Shown one piece after another: positions 17,505 to 29,114 of a DNA stretch of 64,000 bases (position 1 is its first letter; the number at the start of each line of letters is the position of its first letter). A program made the position numbers and the translations under genes. The DNA is taken from positions 1 through 64,000 of the forward strand of contig NZ_SWLZ01000012.1 of assembly GCF_005502275.1 (NCBI RefSeq). The letters run 5' to 3'. The notes below the pieces were generated by a model that saw nothing but the letters and a program-made list of their open reading frames with translations, ran no database searches and was not told the DNA's origin. Source of the DNA: Robertmurraya siralis. GTDB lineage: Bacteria > Bacillota > Bacilli > Bacillales > Cytobacillaceae.

Positions 17505-17895
17505 TCATAACTTTAAGTTATATCCAATGCGTGAGGAAGAATGCTTTGAAATATAATCGATAAAAGTTCGCCCGGCATATGAAAGATATTTATCCTTCTT
17601 TGTAATCAGCGCAAGATTCCAGGGGGTTATCGGAATAAGTTCTATGATTCGAATGCGCTTATTCATAACTCGATTACAAATTGATTCCGGCAGGATCGTT
17701 ACCCCTAAGTTGGCAGCGACCATTTCTGACATAAAGTCCCACTGTGAGCTTTTAAATAAAATCTTTGGTTCAAAACCGCTCTCGATAAATTTCTTTCACA
17801 TAATGTCATGGAGGGTAAAATCTTCATGATAAAAGATGAGCTCTTCATCCTTTAATTCTTTAAGATGAACTTTTTTAAAGAAGCAAGTTTTTACA
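17505..17895 (-). pseudogene. LysR-type regulator remnant (substrate-binding domain only)
   Basis: The last 75 codons (17505-17732) read as the C-terminal end of a LysR effector domain: MSEMVAANLGVTILPESIC...YLSYAGRTFIDYI. The same frame extends upstream through FIESGFEPKILFKSSQWDF, past a TGA, into KKVHLKELKDEELIFYHEDF, typical of the domain's middle. A further TAG precedes this, and no helix-turn-helix region is present. The gene is a truncated, stop-containing fossil. Confidence 0.75.
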
Positions 17896-18033
17896 TTTTG
17901 CTATTGTAAGAAAATATTTTAATTGCCGCAATTCCATTTAAAAAAACCTCCAACCCTTTTCTCTAATTCATTTTTAGCACGTTTTTACTAGGTAAACAAT
18001 CAGCATTCATTACTAATATTTCATCTTCTCCCA

Positions 18034-18062
18034 TTTACAAAATTAAGATTTGCTCCTATAAT
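18034..18062 (+). promoter_or_regulatory. SigA promoter of xpt-pbuX
   Basis: TTTACA (18034-18039) and TATAAT (18057-18062) are separated by 17 bases, about 28 bases before the riboswitch aptamer begins. Both match the vegetative consensus well. Confidence 0.8.
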
Positions 18063-18089
18063 ACTTTCATACAAATGAATAAGTGCATT

Positions 18090-18162
18090 CACTCATATAA
18101 TCGCGGGGATATGGCCTGCAAGTTTCTACCAGTGTACCGTAAATATACTGACTATGGGTGAG
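18090..18162 (+). promoter_or_regulatory. Purine riboswitch, guanine/xanthine type
   Basis: The stretch shows the whole purine aptamer: P1 arms CACTCATA and TATGGGTG, the J1/2 ATAATCG, loops GATATGG and CCGTAAAT, and the core GTTTCTACC. The specificity base in GACTATGGG is C, which selects guanine; adenine riboswitches have U there. It precedes a terminator and xpt, so guanine or hypoxanthine is expected to switch transcription off. Confidence 0.95.
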
Positions 18163-18216
18163 CAATGGGGATAACACCTAATGAAAGGTGTTTATTCCAT
18201 TTCCTTCTATGATAGC

Positions 18217-18273
18217 ACCTGAAGGTCATTGGCTCACTCATGTTTGAGGAGTGTCATGACGTTCAGGTTTTTT
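18217..18273 (+). terminator. Riboswitch-controlled terminator
   Basis: ACCTGAAGGTCAT pairs with ATGACGTTCAGGT across an inner CACTC/GAGTG stem and is followed by six Ts. It is the expression platform of the guanine riboswitch. Confidence 0.85.
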
Positions 18274-18342
18274 ATGTAATGGCTTTTTATACTGTCCAAT
18301 TTTTGGTTCATGTCCTCTCTGATCCTAAAGTGTTTCTTAAAA

Positions 18343-20325
<1,983 letters not shown>

Positions 20326-20331
20326 TAGATT

Positions 20332-20365
20332 AAAGCACTCTTTCTTTTTAGAAGAGTGCTTTTTA
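20332..20365 (+). terminator. Terminator of xpt-pbuX
   Basis: AAAGCACTCTT and AAGAGTGCTTT form an 11-bp stem, with a following T-run. Confidence 0.85.
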
Positions 20366-20467
20366 ATGTTTTGAAAAGATGATGCAATCACTTTTGTATC
20401 GGAAAAGATTCATATGTTCAATGAACATTTAAGATCCTATTTTTGAAAGATTACATTTTTCGCTGAG

Positions 20468-21856
20468 TTAAGTTGTCAAGAAATTTATAGAGGACACTGT
20501 CTTCTGTTTCATTGTTTGTCGTTTTAATGATACTTCTTTCAAACGATAAATCGATTGTCTACCGATGGAATGGTACTCAATCGCATATTGAGAAACTTCA
20601 CTGAGCGCAAAGCAATTACGACCGTCAAAGATAACGGGTCTCTTCATTAATTTTTCATATAATGCCAAAGGGAAATCTTTAATAACATCCCAATCGGTGA
20701 CGATAAAGGCGAGGTCAGCTTCTTGCAGAGCATGCCGGATATCATCGGTAACCTTTACTTCATCTGGAAGCAGCTTTCTCCCCTTTTCATACGCAACAGG
20801 ATCAAATGCTATCACTTTTGCCCCATCTTGAATAAGTTTGTTTGCTAATGGCAGAGCTGGAGATTCCCTCAGATCATCTGTGTTCGGTTTAAAGGAAAGG
20901 CCGAGGAGCGCTATTTTTAAATGTTTAAGCTTCGCAAATCTCGTCTTTGCCTTTTCAAAAAGAAGTGATTGCTGCCGATTATTTACATGGATAACAGCTT
21001 CAAGAAGTTCGAATTGATGACTTAAATTCCCAGCGATTTGCATTAAGGCGTTCGTATCTTTCGGAAAGCATGAGCCGCCATAGCCGATTCCAGCTTTTAA
21101 AAATTGCGTTCCGATTCTTGAGTCACTGCCCATTCCTCGAGCGACATCTTCAATATTGGCGTTTAATCTTTCGCAAATGTTGGCAATTTCATTAATAAAG
21201 CTAATCTTCGTCGCTAAAAATGCATTGGAGGCATATTTAATTAGTTCTGCGCTCCTTAAATCAGTGCGAATAATGTTCAGATGCAACGGTTCATATAATT
21301 CCATTAAGATTTTAGCGCCAACGTCATCATCAGCACCGATGACGATCCGGTCTGCGTGAAATGTATCTTGAAGTGCTTGCCCTTCTCGTAGAAATTCTGG
21401 ATTGGAGACAACGTGGACATTAATTGGCTGTACCGCATGCTTTTCGATAAATTTCTTTACTATTTCACTCGTACCGACGGGAACAGTGCTTTTTGTGACC
21501 ACAACGATTTCATCATGGGCTGAGAGACTGATTTCTTTGGCGGCTTCCATCAGATAGGAAAGGTCCACGGAACCATCCTGCAATGATGGGGTTCCCACTG
21601 CGAGATAAATAATATCCGCATTTTGAATGGCTTGGCGATGATTCCACGTAAAAGAGAGTCGTCCGCTTTTTAAATTTTGCACTAATAATGTCTCTAATCC
21701 AGGCTCATATATAGGGGATTTCCCAGCCATTAAAAGGTTGATCTTGTTTTTATCAATATCAACACAGATGACGTTATGCCCGAGTTCTGCTAGAGATACG
21801 GCGGTAACTAAACCAACATAGCCCGTTCCGATTATCGCAATTGCCCTCTTCTCCAA
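20468..21856 (-). CDS. UDP-glucose 6-dehydrogenase
   Basis: Oxidises UDP-glucose to UDP-glucuronate with NAD+, feeding acidic cell-wall or exopolysaccharide synthesis. The 462-residue protein starts with the Rossmann motif IIGTGYVGLVTAVSLAELGH and has the catalytic cysteine in GGSCFPKDTNALM near residue 260, plus LSFKPNTDDLRESPA for the C-terminal domain. The last 25 residues are a basic tail beyond the usual end. TTG start at 21856 behind GGAGGGG. It is cotranscribed with the glycosyltransferase 15 bases upstream. It resembles TuaD, but no tua cluster is visible. Confidence 0.93.
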   Translation of the reverse strand: MEKRAIAIIGTGYVGLVTAVSLAELGHNVICVDIDKNKINLLMAGKSPIYEPGLETLLVQNLKSGRLSFTWNHRQAIQNADIIYLAVGTPSLQDGSVDLSYLMEAAKEISLSAHDEIVVVTKSTVPVGTSEIVKKFIEKHAVQPINVHVVSNPEFLREGQALQDTFHADRIVIGADDDVGAKILMELYEPLHLNIIRTDLRSAELIKYASNAFLATKISFINEIANICERLNANIEDVARGMGSDSRIGTQFLKAGIGYGGSCFPKDTNALMQIAGNLSHQFELLEAVIHVNNRQQSLLFEKAKTRFAKLKHLKIALLGLSFKPNTDDLRESPALPLANKLIQDGAKVIAFDPVAYEKGRKLLPDEVKVTDDIRHALQEADLAFIVTDWDVIKDFPLALYEKLMKRPVIFDGRNCFALSEVSQYAIEYHSIGRQSIYRLKEVSLKRQTMKQKTVSSINFLTT

Positions 21857-21870
21857 AATGACCCCTCCAT

Positions 21871-23022
21871 TTATAAATTTGCAATCATGCGCTTAGTTTC
21901 TGTCTTCGTAACAACGCCTTCGTATTGCATTAAAAGATCCGAAAATATTCTTTCCCATGATTGCCCTAATGCATAATTTCTTGCTTCCAGGCTCATTAAT
22001 TTTAGAGTAGATTGCTTATTTACTAGTTCAGTGATGCTTTCAACAAACTCGGTTACATTTCCTGGTTGGCATAGTTTTCCAGTTCGTCCATCTTCAATGA
22101 TTTCTTGAACTCCGCCAGCTTTAGCTCCAACGACTGGAGTTCCACAAGCAAAAGATTCTAGCACAACATTTCCGAAAGTTTCAGTACTTGAAGGAAAAAC
22201 AAACAGATCAGAAACTGCATAAAGCTCTGCTAAATTCTCTCCCTTGATATAGCCGGTAAACGTCATATTTGCTAGCTTCTGTCCTTGTAGTTCCTCATAC
22301 AGCGGCCCGTTACCTGCTATTATCCAATGCACTTTATTTTGGATATGAGAAGGCAAGCGCTTTGCGATTTCCATTAAGACATCAAGATCTTTCTCAGGTG
22401 CTAGCCGTCCTACATAGCTTAAAATATATGGCTCTGTTATTTTGTATTGCTCTCTTAAGCGAGTAGAAGAAAAATGGGGATGAAATAAAGAGCAATCCAC
22501 ACCTCTACTCCAAATATCTACATTTGTAAACCCTCTGTTAATCAATTCCGTTTTTGTTTCATAAGAAGGAACAAATGTTTTTTTAAATGAACGATGAAAC
22601 CAACGTAGGTATTTCCATATGAATTTAGATAAAAATTGTAAGTCGTAATATTGCAGATATCGATCAAAATGGGTATGGTATGACCCCACAAGGGGAATCT
22701 CAAGTTTTTTCGCATAATAAATACCGGCTAATCCAATATTAAAGGGAGTCGCCACATGAATGATATCCGGTTGAAATTGTTCAAGTTCTTTTTTTATATG
22801 GATGATATTTGGTAAGGCGAGGCGACATTCAGGATATAGAAAAAACGGATAACTTGTAAATCTGAAAATTTGGTTGGAAAATAAATCTGTCTCATGACCG
22901 TCTGGAACAAATAAACGATATTCGATCCCTACTTCATCTAAATAATCGACAAAGCGTTGAAACGTTAAGGCGACCCCATTAACTTGTGGTGTAAATGTAT
23001 CGGTAAAGATGGCGATTTTCAT
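21871..23022 (-). CDS. GT4-family glycosyltransferase
   Basis: The 383-residue protein has the GT-B fold of GT4 enzymes: N-terminal MKIAIFTDTFTPQVNGVALT, linker SRGVDCSLFHP near 190, and the donor-site signature STETFGNVVLESFACGTPVVGA with the E-x7-E pair near 290. It resembles the MgtA/diacylglycerol glycosyl- or mannosyltransferase group. Beside a UDP-glucuronate-forming enzyme and a PAP2 phosphatase it may build a membrane glycolipid or an anionic polymer; the acceptor is unknown. Start ATG at 23022 behind AAGGAGGGG. Confidence 0.85.
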   Translation of the reverse strand: MKIAIFTDTFTPQVNGVALTFQRFVDYLDEVGIEYRLFVPDGHETDLFSNQIFRFTSYPFFLYPECRLALPNIIHIKKELEQFQPDIIHVATPFNIGLAGIYYAKKLEIPLVGSYHTHFDRYLQYYDLQFLSKFIWKYLRWFHRSFKKTFVPSYETKTELINRGFTNVDIWSRGVDCSLFHPHFSSTRLREQYKITEPYILSYVGRLAPEKDLDVLMEIAKRLPSHIQNKVHWIIAGNGPLYEELQGQKLANMTFTGYIKGENLAELYAVSDLFVFPSSTETFGNVVLESFACGTPVVGAKAGGVQEIIEDGRTGKLCQPGNVTEFVESITELVNKQSTLKLMSLEARNYALGQSWERIFSDLLMQYEGVVTKTETKRMIANL

Positions 23023-23037
23023 GCATGTTTCCCCTCC

Positions 23038-23565
23038 TTAAAAAATCGATACGGCTAAAATGGCAAAGAGCGAACCTAATAATGCACCTGCTAACACATC
23101 TGAAGGATAATGCAAGCCTAAAACGACGCGCGATGCCCCTACACAAAAGCCAATTGGATATAGGATGAGACTGGTGATTGGCAAATGGATAATGAATGGA
23201 GTAATGACGGAAAAAATCGCTGTTGTGTGTCCGGAAGGAAAAGAGTGATCCTTTAATGGATTGATATCAACGTATGCTTCTTTAATCGAGAGATAGGGAC
23301 GTTCTCGCGGATAAATTTTTTTAATCAGCATGACAATAAGATGGCTAAACAACAGAGCAAGCCCACTTTCAATTCCCCACATTTTTACTGGGGACTCTGC
23401 GAATAGAATGATAAACAGGCAGAAAATGATTGTAAAAGTGGCTCCGCCAAAATAGGTTATACGGCTAAAGAAGATATTTAATGCTTTGCGCTCAAATAGA
23501 CAGTTTAGTGAATGAAATAATCCGCAATCATAACGATACAGATGATGGGCCCATTTTGTGATCAT
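23038..23565 (-). CDS. PAP2-family membrane phosphatase
   Basis: The 175-residue protein has about five membrane segments and all three PAP2 motifs: KKIYPRERP (K-x6-RP), PSGH in HSFPSGHTTAIFS, and SRVVLGLHYPSD (SR-x5-H-x3-D). Members dephosphorylate undecaprenyl pyrophosphate or phosphatidyl lipids on the outer membrane face. The first 30 residues (YRYDCGLFHSLNCLFERKALN) fit the BcrC/YodM type. It is the first gene of the three-gene unit with the glycosyltransferase and the UDP-glucose dehydrogenase. Start ATG at 23565 behind AAAGGGGG. Confidence 0.88.
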   Translation of the reverse strand: MITKWAHHLYRYDCGLFHSLNCLFERKALNIFFSRITYFGGATFTIIFCLFIILFAESPVKMWGIESGLALLFSHLIVMLIKKIYPRERPYLSIKEAYVDINPLKDHSFPSGHTTAIFSVITPFIIHLPITSLILYPIGFCVGASRVVLGLHYPSDVLAGALLGSLFAILAVSIF

Positions 23566-23747
23566 GAGTAATCCCCCTTTATGTCGTTTTACTTTATTTT
23601 AAGCTGTTCGTATATGGGGAATATTAACAGGGTGTAAAACTTCATTAAATCTTTATTGATTAAATTAGGCAAAATGTTTCATGATGACATCAAAAAACCG
23701 TTTCCTCTTGATTAAACATTTAAGTAAATTTCAGCATTTCAAAATAT

Positions 23748-23781
23748 AAAAGCCTCCCAAATCGTAATTGGGAAGCTTTAG
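23748..23781 (-). terminator. Terminator of the cysH operon
   Basis: On the minus strand, AAAGCTTCCCAA pairs with TTGGGAGGCTTTT around a short loop, just after sirB. Confidence 0.75.
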
Positions 23782-23798
23782 TAAAGATTATAATTACA

Positions 23799-24539
23799 CT
23801 AAACTTGGAGTGCCGCTCCTCTTTTCGTTTCAAGTACTGAACGAATGACAACATTTTGGATTGCATCATGGCGACTTAATGGTTTAACCTGAACAATCTT
23901 TGATGCGAATTTTTGACACCAATGGGTGACTTCTGATAAAAGAAGCCCAGAGAACAAGAGATATGGAATGACAATCACCCGTTTTCTTTTTTTGGCGAGC
24001 ATGCCATGTAATCCTTCTTGAAAAGTTGGTTTTGCTGCCGCAAGATAGCAAGTCGAGATTTCCGTGATTTTTAGCCTGTGTTTAATTCCTTCTTCCATTT
24101 CAAAAAATGCCCTTTTAATATCAGGATCACTGCTTCCTCTTCCAACAATTAAGAGAGCATCATCATGCGATAAATCTGGCACCGCCAATATAATTAATTG
24201 TGCCAGTGCATCCAATATTTCTTTTTGCACCCCAAACGCATTGCCAATTGTGACTTGAACAGTTGGATATTTCTTTTTCAGTCCACCTATCACTTCAGGT
24301 ATATCTTTTTTCATATGGCCAGCAGATAGAAGAAAAATCGGAACGATCATAATTTCTGTTGCTCCCCTCTCGACACACTGATGGAATCCTTTGTCTATGG
24401 AAGGAGAAGTGAGTTCAAGAAAGCTCATTTCTTGTATTTGAATCGGAATTTTTTTCATGATGTTTTCGATAAACATTTTTGCCTCTAAAGCTTCTTTTTT
24501 TGAGCGGGTTCCATGCCCTACATAAAGAATGGCTTTCAT
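23799..24539 (-). CDS. sirB: Sirohydrochlorin ferrochelatase (CbiX/SirB family)
   Basis: Inserts Fe2+ into sirohydrochlorin, the last step of siroheme synthesis for sulfite reductase. The 246-residue two-repeat protein has the metal-binding His motifs LYVGHGTRSKKE at the N-terminus and IFLLSAGHMKKDIPEVI near 75. The ATG at 24539 is chosen because AGGAAG lies about 8 nt upstream; a GTG three codons earlier is crowded against that site. It is the last gene of the sulfate operon, in the position of ylnE. A following sirC (ylnF), present in B. subtilis, is absent: a terminator comes next. Confidence 0.9.
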   Translation of the reverse strand: MKAILYVGHGTRSKKEALEAKMFIENIMKKIPIQIQEMSFLELTSPSIDKGFHQCVERGATEIMIVPIFLLSAGHMKKDIPEVIGGLKKKYPTVQVTIGNAFGVQKEILDALAQLIILAVPDLSHDDALLIVGRGSSDPDIKRAFFEMEEGIKHRLKITEISTCYLAAAKPTFQEGLHGMLAKKRKRVIVIPYLLFSGLLLSEVTHWCQKFASKIVQVKPLSRHDAIQNVVIRSVLETKRGAALQV

Positions 24540-24561
24540 CGTAATCACTTCCTAAGTTTAT

Positions 24562-25338
24562 TTAGCTCCCGGTTATTGAAACAATTGAATTCTTTTCAGC
24601 ATTAAACCAATTTAATTGTCGATTAAGGCCCACTACTTCACCAATGACAATCATGCTTGGATTGACGATATTTTCCCTATCTACGATTTTGCTAATTGTT
24701 TCGAGTGTTCCAATTACTGTTTTTTGTTTCATTAAAGTGCCCCATTGAATAATGGCGATTGGAGTATTTTTATTCTTTCCATTTTTAATTAAATTTTCAA
24801 TAATGAATGGAAGTTGGCCGATTCCCATATAAACACAGAGTGTATCTACCCCTCTTGCCAAATGGTGCCATTGCTGCTCTGCAGCTTTATCTCCAGCTTG
24901 GTGGCCTGTTATAAAGGCAAAGCTTTTGCTTAATGTCCGATGGGTTACAGGGATCCCTGCGTAAGCAGCAGCTCCGATGCCTGCTGTAATCCCTGGGACG
25001 ACTTCAAACGGAATTTGATGATGGATGCATGTTTGCGCTTCTTCGCCTCCGCGACCAAAGACAAAAGGATCTCCCCCTTTTAAGCGAACTACTTGGAGTC
25101 CTCTTTTTGCATATATAACAAGAATGTGATTTATCGTTTCTTGTTTCATTGTATGTGCGTGCGGCTGTTTTCCACAATAAATTAATTGTGCATCCTCACG
25201 TGCATATTGTAAAAGCTCCTGATTAACTAAGCGGTCATATAGAATGACATCTGCCTCTTTTATATAGCGAAGCCCTTTTACGGTTATTAAATCAGGGTCA
25301 CCTGGACCAGCTCCAACTAAATATACTTTGCCAACCAT
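24562..25338 (-). CDS. sumT: Uroporphyrinogen-III C-methyltransferase (SUMT)
   Basis: Uses two S-adenosylmethionine to make precorrin-2, the first committed step to siroheme. The 258-residue protein has VYLVGAGPGDPDLIT at the N-terminus, VVRLKGGDPFVFGRGGEE near 85 and VVPGITAGIGAAAYAGIPVTHR near 115, all SUMT signatures. It corresponds to B. subtilis ylnD and sits between cysC and sirB with short gaps. ATG at 25338 behind GATGAGGGG. Confidence 0.94.
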   Translation of the reverse strand: MVGKVYLVGAGPGDPDLITVKGLRYIKEADVILYDRLVNQELLQYAREDAQLIYCGKQPHAHTMKQETINHILVIYAKRGLQVVRLKGGDPFVFGRGGEEAQTCIHHQIPFEVVPGITAGIGAAAYAGIPVTHRTLSKSFAFITGHQAGDKAAEQQWHHLARGVDTLCVYMGIGQLPFIIENLIKNGKNKNTPIAIIQWGTLMKQKTVIGTLETISKIVDRENIVNPSMIVIGEVVGLNRQLNWFNAEKNSIVSITGS

Positions 25339-25360
25339 AGACCCCTCATCCTTCCTTAAA

Positions 25361-25957
25361 CTATAGAAGATTTTTTTTCTGTAAAAAGTGAATAATTACC
25401 TCGACAGATTCCTGAATGGATAATAGATTTGTGTGAATGACTAGATCAGGGTTTTCAGGTTCCTCGTAAGGAGAGTTAATCCCTGTGAAATCTTTAATTT
25501 CTCCTCTTCTCGCCTTCGCATAGAGCTGTTTTGGATCCCTCTTCTCACATTCTTCAAGGGGACAGTCAATGTGAATTTCAAAAAATTCATCATCGTCAAA
25601 AAGCTCGCGCACTTGATCCCGATCCGCCTGAAAAGGTGAAATAAAAGCTGTAGTAACAATTTTTCCACTGTCGACAAATAATTTGGCAACCTCACCAATT
25701 CTTCTTATATTTTCAGTGCGATCCTGTTCACTGAATCCTAGATCTTTATTTAAACCATGGCGAATATTATCACCATCTAGAACATATTCGTTGATGCCAT
25801 GACGAAATAACTCACTTGAGACCGCATTAGCAATCGTTGATTTGCCAGATCCAGAAAGTCCGGTAAACCAAAGGACGCAACTCCCATGTCCATTCTGGTT
25901 TCTCCGTTCTTGCTTTGTTATGGTTGTTTGATGCCATGTGAGATTACTAGCTTTCAA
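25361..25957 (-). CDS. cysC: Adenylylsulfate (APS) kinase
   Basis: Phosphorylates APS to PAPS with ATP. The 198-residue protein has the P-loop [14 protein letters not shown] near 31-44, the APS site [20 protein letters not shown] and the C-terminal [19 protein letters not shown] at 25957 starts 10 nt after AGGAGGA and 2 bases after the sat stop codon, so the two are coupled. Confidence 0.95.
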   Translation of the reverse strand: MKASNLTWHQTTITKQERRNQNGHGSCVLWFTGLSGSGKSTIANAVSSELFRHGINEYVLDGDNIRHGLNKDLGFSEQDRTENIRRIGEVAKLFVDSGKIVTTAFISPFQADRDQVRELFDDDEFFEIHIDCPLEECEKRDPKQLYAKARRGEIKDFTGINSPYEEPENPDLVIHTNLLSIQESVEVIIHFLQKKNLL

Positions 25958-25959
25958 GT

Positions 25960-27120
25960 TTATCTTCCTCCTGACATTGTTGTTGCTTCTTTAAGACCAT
26001 CGATTAGGACTTTGATTACTTCTTTTCTACTAAAAGTAGATGGCGGTAAAACACCATTGCTCAGCATTTCTCTAACTTTTGTTCCGGAAAGAATAACCCG
26101 TTCTTCTATTCCATGCGGACAAGTTTTGTCCGATGCCATTCCTTCGCATTTTTGACAATAGAAACTATGTTCAAAGAAAAGTGGTTTTATTCCTAATTCT
26201 TCCTCTGTGAATTCATTAAAGATTAGTTGTGCATCATAAGTGCCATAATAATTACCAACTCCGGCATGATCCCTTCCAACAATAAAATGAGTACAACCAA
26301 AGTTCTTGCGAGCGATGGCATGGAAAATTGCTTCACGGGGTCCCGCATATCTCATCGCAGCCGGGTAGACTCCTAGATGGACCCTTTCCGTTGGATAATA
26401 ATTATCGAGCAAAACTCTATAACTCTTTAAGCGAATATCTGCTGGAATATCATCTGCTTTTGTTTCTCCCACAAGTGGGTTGACAAAGAGTCCGTCAACC
26501 GTTTCCAAGGCAACTTTTTGGATATACTCATGCGCTCTGTGAATAGGATTTCGTGTTTGAAAGCCAACAACTGTTTTCCAGCCATTTTTTTCAAAAAGAG
26601 CACGTGTTTCCTTCGGTTCATACCAAACATCTGCAAAGATACCTTTTTCAGGTTTTTTCACGAGAACAATATCTCCTGCAACATAAATACTTCCTCTTTG
26701 AAAAAGATTTTTTACTCCAGGGTGAGCAATTTCATCAGTTCGATAGACTTGAACAGCTTCTTTTTGTAAATTTGGCTCAAACCACTCAGATACAGTAATG
26801 ACGCCAAATGTCTCCCCTTCAAAGTTCAATTTATACGTTTCCCCTTCTGTCAAAGTTTTAGCGATCTCAGGTGTAATCGGTAATGTAATCGGAATCGACC
26901 ATACGGTACCATTTGCTAGCCGCATGCTTTCTACGACGGATTCGTAGTCTTCTTTGCCAAGAAAGCCAGTCAGTGGACTAAAGAGGCCGGCTCCAATTAG
27001 TTCAAGATCGCTTAACGAAATGGCATCAATAGGAATTTCTTTCTCAATCGATTGTATATCGAATGTTGGATTATATAATTGGATTAATGTTCCACCATGT
27101 GGTGTTGGTAAAAATGACAA
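25960..27120 (-). CDS. sat: Sulfate adenylyltransferase (ATP sulfurylase)
   Basis: Activates sulfate with ATP to APS. The roughly 386-residue protein shows the nucleotidyl-transfer motifs [14 protein letters not shown] near 190 and [15 protein letters not shown] near 285, and a CQKCEG...TCPHG cysteine cluster typical of the bacterial Sat type. A TTG at 27120 has AAAGGG 9 nt upstream; another TTG at 27129 lies directly on it. It is in the cysH-cysP-sat-cysC order. Confidence 0.95.
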   Translation of the reverse strand: MSFLPTPHGGTLIQLYNPTFDIQSIEKEIPIDAISLSDLELIGAGLFSPLTGFLGKEDYESVVESMRLANGTVWSIPITLPITPEIAKTLTEGETYKLNFEGETFGVITVSEWFEPNLQKEAVQVYRTDEIAHPGVKNLFQRGSIYVAGDIVLVKKPEKGIFADVWYEPKETRALFEKNGWKTVVGFQTRNPIHRAHEYIQKVALETVDGLFVNPLVGETKADDIPADIRLKSYRVLLDNYYPTERVHLGVYPAAMRYAGPREAIFHAIARKNFGCTHFIVGRDHAGVGNYYGTYDAQLIFNEFTEEELGIKPLFFEHSFYCQKCEGMASDKTCPHGIEERVILSGTKVREMLSNGVLPPSTFSRKEVIKVLIDGLKEATTMSGGR

Positions 27121-27143
27121 ACTTCTCAACCCTTTCCAAAAAA

Positions 27144-28223
27144 TTAACTTTTTTCCGTTAAAGATGTTTCCTTTCTTGCTTGAGTTGGCAAGGAAACAAA
27201 TTTTCTTTTCATAACAAGAACAATGCCTACAATCAATATCAGCGCCATTGCCAACACGAATATTGGATAGAAATTCTTTTCAATGATTATTTGAATAAGG
27301 CTGTAGGAAAGTGTCAGCGAAATAATGGGGGAAACGACCCAAACGGTTAACAATTGAATGACGATCTTCTTTTTTAGGACATTGATACCGTCTTTTACAA
27401 AGCCAATACCGATAATCGAGCTCGTCGTAATTTGCGTTAACGGAACAGGGATGCCAAAAAGGGAGGCTGTCATAACGATGCTTGCTCCAGTTCCGGAAAT
27501 AATGCACCCATCTTCTAAACGTATGCTGGTAATTTTTTTTCCGTTCGTTTCCAGTACCCGTTTTCCGAGAATCAGCGCCCCCAATGCAACAAACAGCCCG
27601 CCCCAAAAGATTCCTGATTGAATAGAAAGTATTTTTGCTCCCACCAATGGTCCGACTGCATTTGCAACATTGTTCATTCCTGCCGAAAAAGCTTCAAACA
27701 TACCCATCACGATCACAATGAACGGTAAAATGCGGCTGATCGAAGGTTTCTCTAACCATTTTTTAATTTTCTTTATTTTAAGAATCATGGAAGAAACAAC
27801 AGCCATGATGAAGGCAATAAAAGGAGTCAACACCCAGAATAGTAAGATCCATGCCAATTTATCGAAAAATAAAGATTGATAGACAATCCCGACTCCGACA
27901 ATTGATCCTACAACAACTTCACTTGTCGAAAGAGGGATTCCTAAAATATTCGCTAAAAATAAAGACAAGGCGGCTGAAAGAAGAACTAGAATTGTAACGG
28001 ATACTGTAAACGTATGTTCCGGAACAATTCCGCTCCCCAATGTTTTCACGACTTCTCCCCCGCCTAAATAGGCACCTAGAAATACAGCAATGGCACATAG
28101 AAACAATGCCATCCCCTTTTTAACAACGCCCGTTCCATAAGCAATCCCCATCGATGCTGCGGCACCTGAAGCTCCTATGTTTAGGGCAAAAAATAATGCA
28201 ATGAGAATGGCTAAAATCACCAT
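27144..28223 (-). CDS. cysP: Sulfate permease of the PiT phosphate-transporter family (CysP)
   Basis: The 359-residue membrane protein has about ten hydrophobic segments and the two PiT-family halves: [16 protein letters not shown] at the N-terminus and [20 protein letters not shown] near 190. Sequence alone cannot separate sulfate from phosphate transport, but the B. subtilis homologue between cysH and sat imports sulfate, and the position here is identical. Start ATG at 28223 behind GGGGAGG; the frame is open to 28259 but that would overlap cysH. Confidence 0.9.
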   Translation of the reverse strand: MVILAILIALFFALNIGASGAAASMGIAYGTGVVKKGMALFLCAIAVFLGAYLGGGEVVKTLGSGIVPEHTFTVSVTILVLLSAALSLFLANILGIPLSTSEVVVGSIVGVGIVYQSLFFDKLAWILLFWVLTPFIAFIMAVVSSMILKIKKIKKWLEKPSISRILPFIVIVMGMFEAFSAGMNNVANAVGPLVGAKILSIQSGIFWGGLFVALGALILGKRVLETNGKKITSIRLEDGCIISGTGASIVMTASLFGIPVPLTQITTSSIIGIGFVKDGINVLKKKIVIQLLTVWVVSPIISLTLSYSLIQIIIEKNFYPIFVLAMALILIVGIVLVMKRKFVSLPTQARKETSLTEKS

Positions 28224-28237
28224 CGTGCCAACCTCCC

Positions 28238-28954
28238 CTAGCTTGTGTGAAGTCCACACTCTGTCTTGCTACTACCAGACCAACGGCCTGCTCTAGAATC
28301 ACCCTCATTTGCTACCGGTTGTGTACATGGAAAACAGCCAATACTTGGGTAATGATGATCGTGCAATTCATTGTATGGAAGTTCATGTGCTTTAATATAT
28401 GCCCAAATTTCGTCCCACGTCCAATGGATTAACGGACATATTTTTATATTTTTAAATTTTTCATCTTTATTAAGAAATTCAGTATGAGCTCTTGATGGTG
28501 ATTGTTCTCGTCTTAACCCAGATATCCATGCCTCTTTTTTTCCGATTGCCTCTCGTAACGGAATAACTTTGCGGACATGGCAGCATTGGTTCGGTTCTCG
28601 TTTCCACAATGCCGTCCCATATTTTTCGGCTTGTTGTTCTAAAGTAAGAGCAGGTTTCTTTTTTTCAATTCGTAGTGTAGGAAAACGTTTTTCTATTTTT
28701 TCGATCACGTCGTATGTTTCTGGAAAATGTAAATCTGTATCTAAAAAAACGATATGTGCATCAGGCTTTATTTGATGAATAAGGTCAATTAAGACAATTC
28801 CCTCAGCCCCAAAGCTAGAAGCGTAAACGATTTTCTCTTCAGGATATACTTGGTAAGCCCACTCAAGTACAGAATACGCTCCTTTAAAAGGTTCATCCAT
28901 TTTGAACAGATGGGGAATTGGCTGCCAATTTTCATAAGTTATCGCGGTTTTCAT
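28238..28954 (-). CDS. cysH: Phosphoadenylyl/adenylyl-sulfate reductase
   Basis: Reduces PAPS or APS to sulfite using thioredoxin. The 238-residue protein has the PP-loop SSFGAEG near 46-52, the 4Fe-4S cysteines C124-C125 (NQCCHVRKV) and C207/C210 (IGCFPCTQ), and the catalytic C233 in TECGLH. The FeS-type cysteines place it in the broad APS/PAPS reductase group, as in Bacillus. Start ATG at 28954 behind AAAGGAGG. Upstream lie a MITE-like insertion and a terminator. No S-box (SAM) riboswitch, reported for B. subtilis cysH, is visible. Confidence 0.95.
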   Translation of the reverse strand: MKTAITYENWQPIPHLFKMDEPFKGAYSVLEWAYQVYPEEKIVYASSFGAEGIVLIDLIHQIKPDAHIVFLDTDLHFPETYDVIEKIEKRFPTLRIEKKKPALTLEQQAEKYGTALWKREPNQCCHVRKVIPLREAIGKKEAWISGLRREQSPSRAHTEFLNKDEKFKNIKICPLIHWTWDEIWAYIKAHELPYNELHDHHYPSIGCFPCTQPVANEGDSRAGRWSGSSKTECGLHTS

Positions 28955-28977
28955 AGATTAAACCTCCTTTATCCATT

Positions 28978-29114
28978 GGCTTTGTTAAATAGAATGGTTG
29001 TTAAATGATTTTGGGCTCATTTCATGTGAAACCAAAGTTTCACATGCCTTTCTGCATAACTGAAAGGTCAGTGAGAAAATGAGCCAAAAATCAACACCGA
29101 CATATAACAGAGCC
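28978..29114 (+). repeat. MITE-like element, full copy (137 bp) with 8-bp target duplication
   Basis: The ends GGCTTTGTTA and TAACAGAGCC are inverted repeats (9 of 10 match), and the exact 8-bp sequence TATCCATT flanks both sides (28970-28977 and 29115-29122). Inside is the perfect palindrome CATGTGAAAC-CAAA-GTTTCACATG, and GGCTCATTT pairs with AAATGAGCC. It encodes no protein. The duplication proves it moved here as a unit. The parent transposase is not in the window; 8-bp duplications suggest the IS6 or ISL3 group (inference). Confidence 0.88.
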
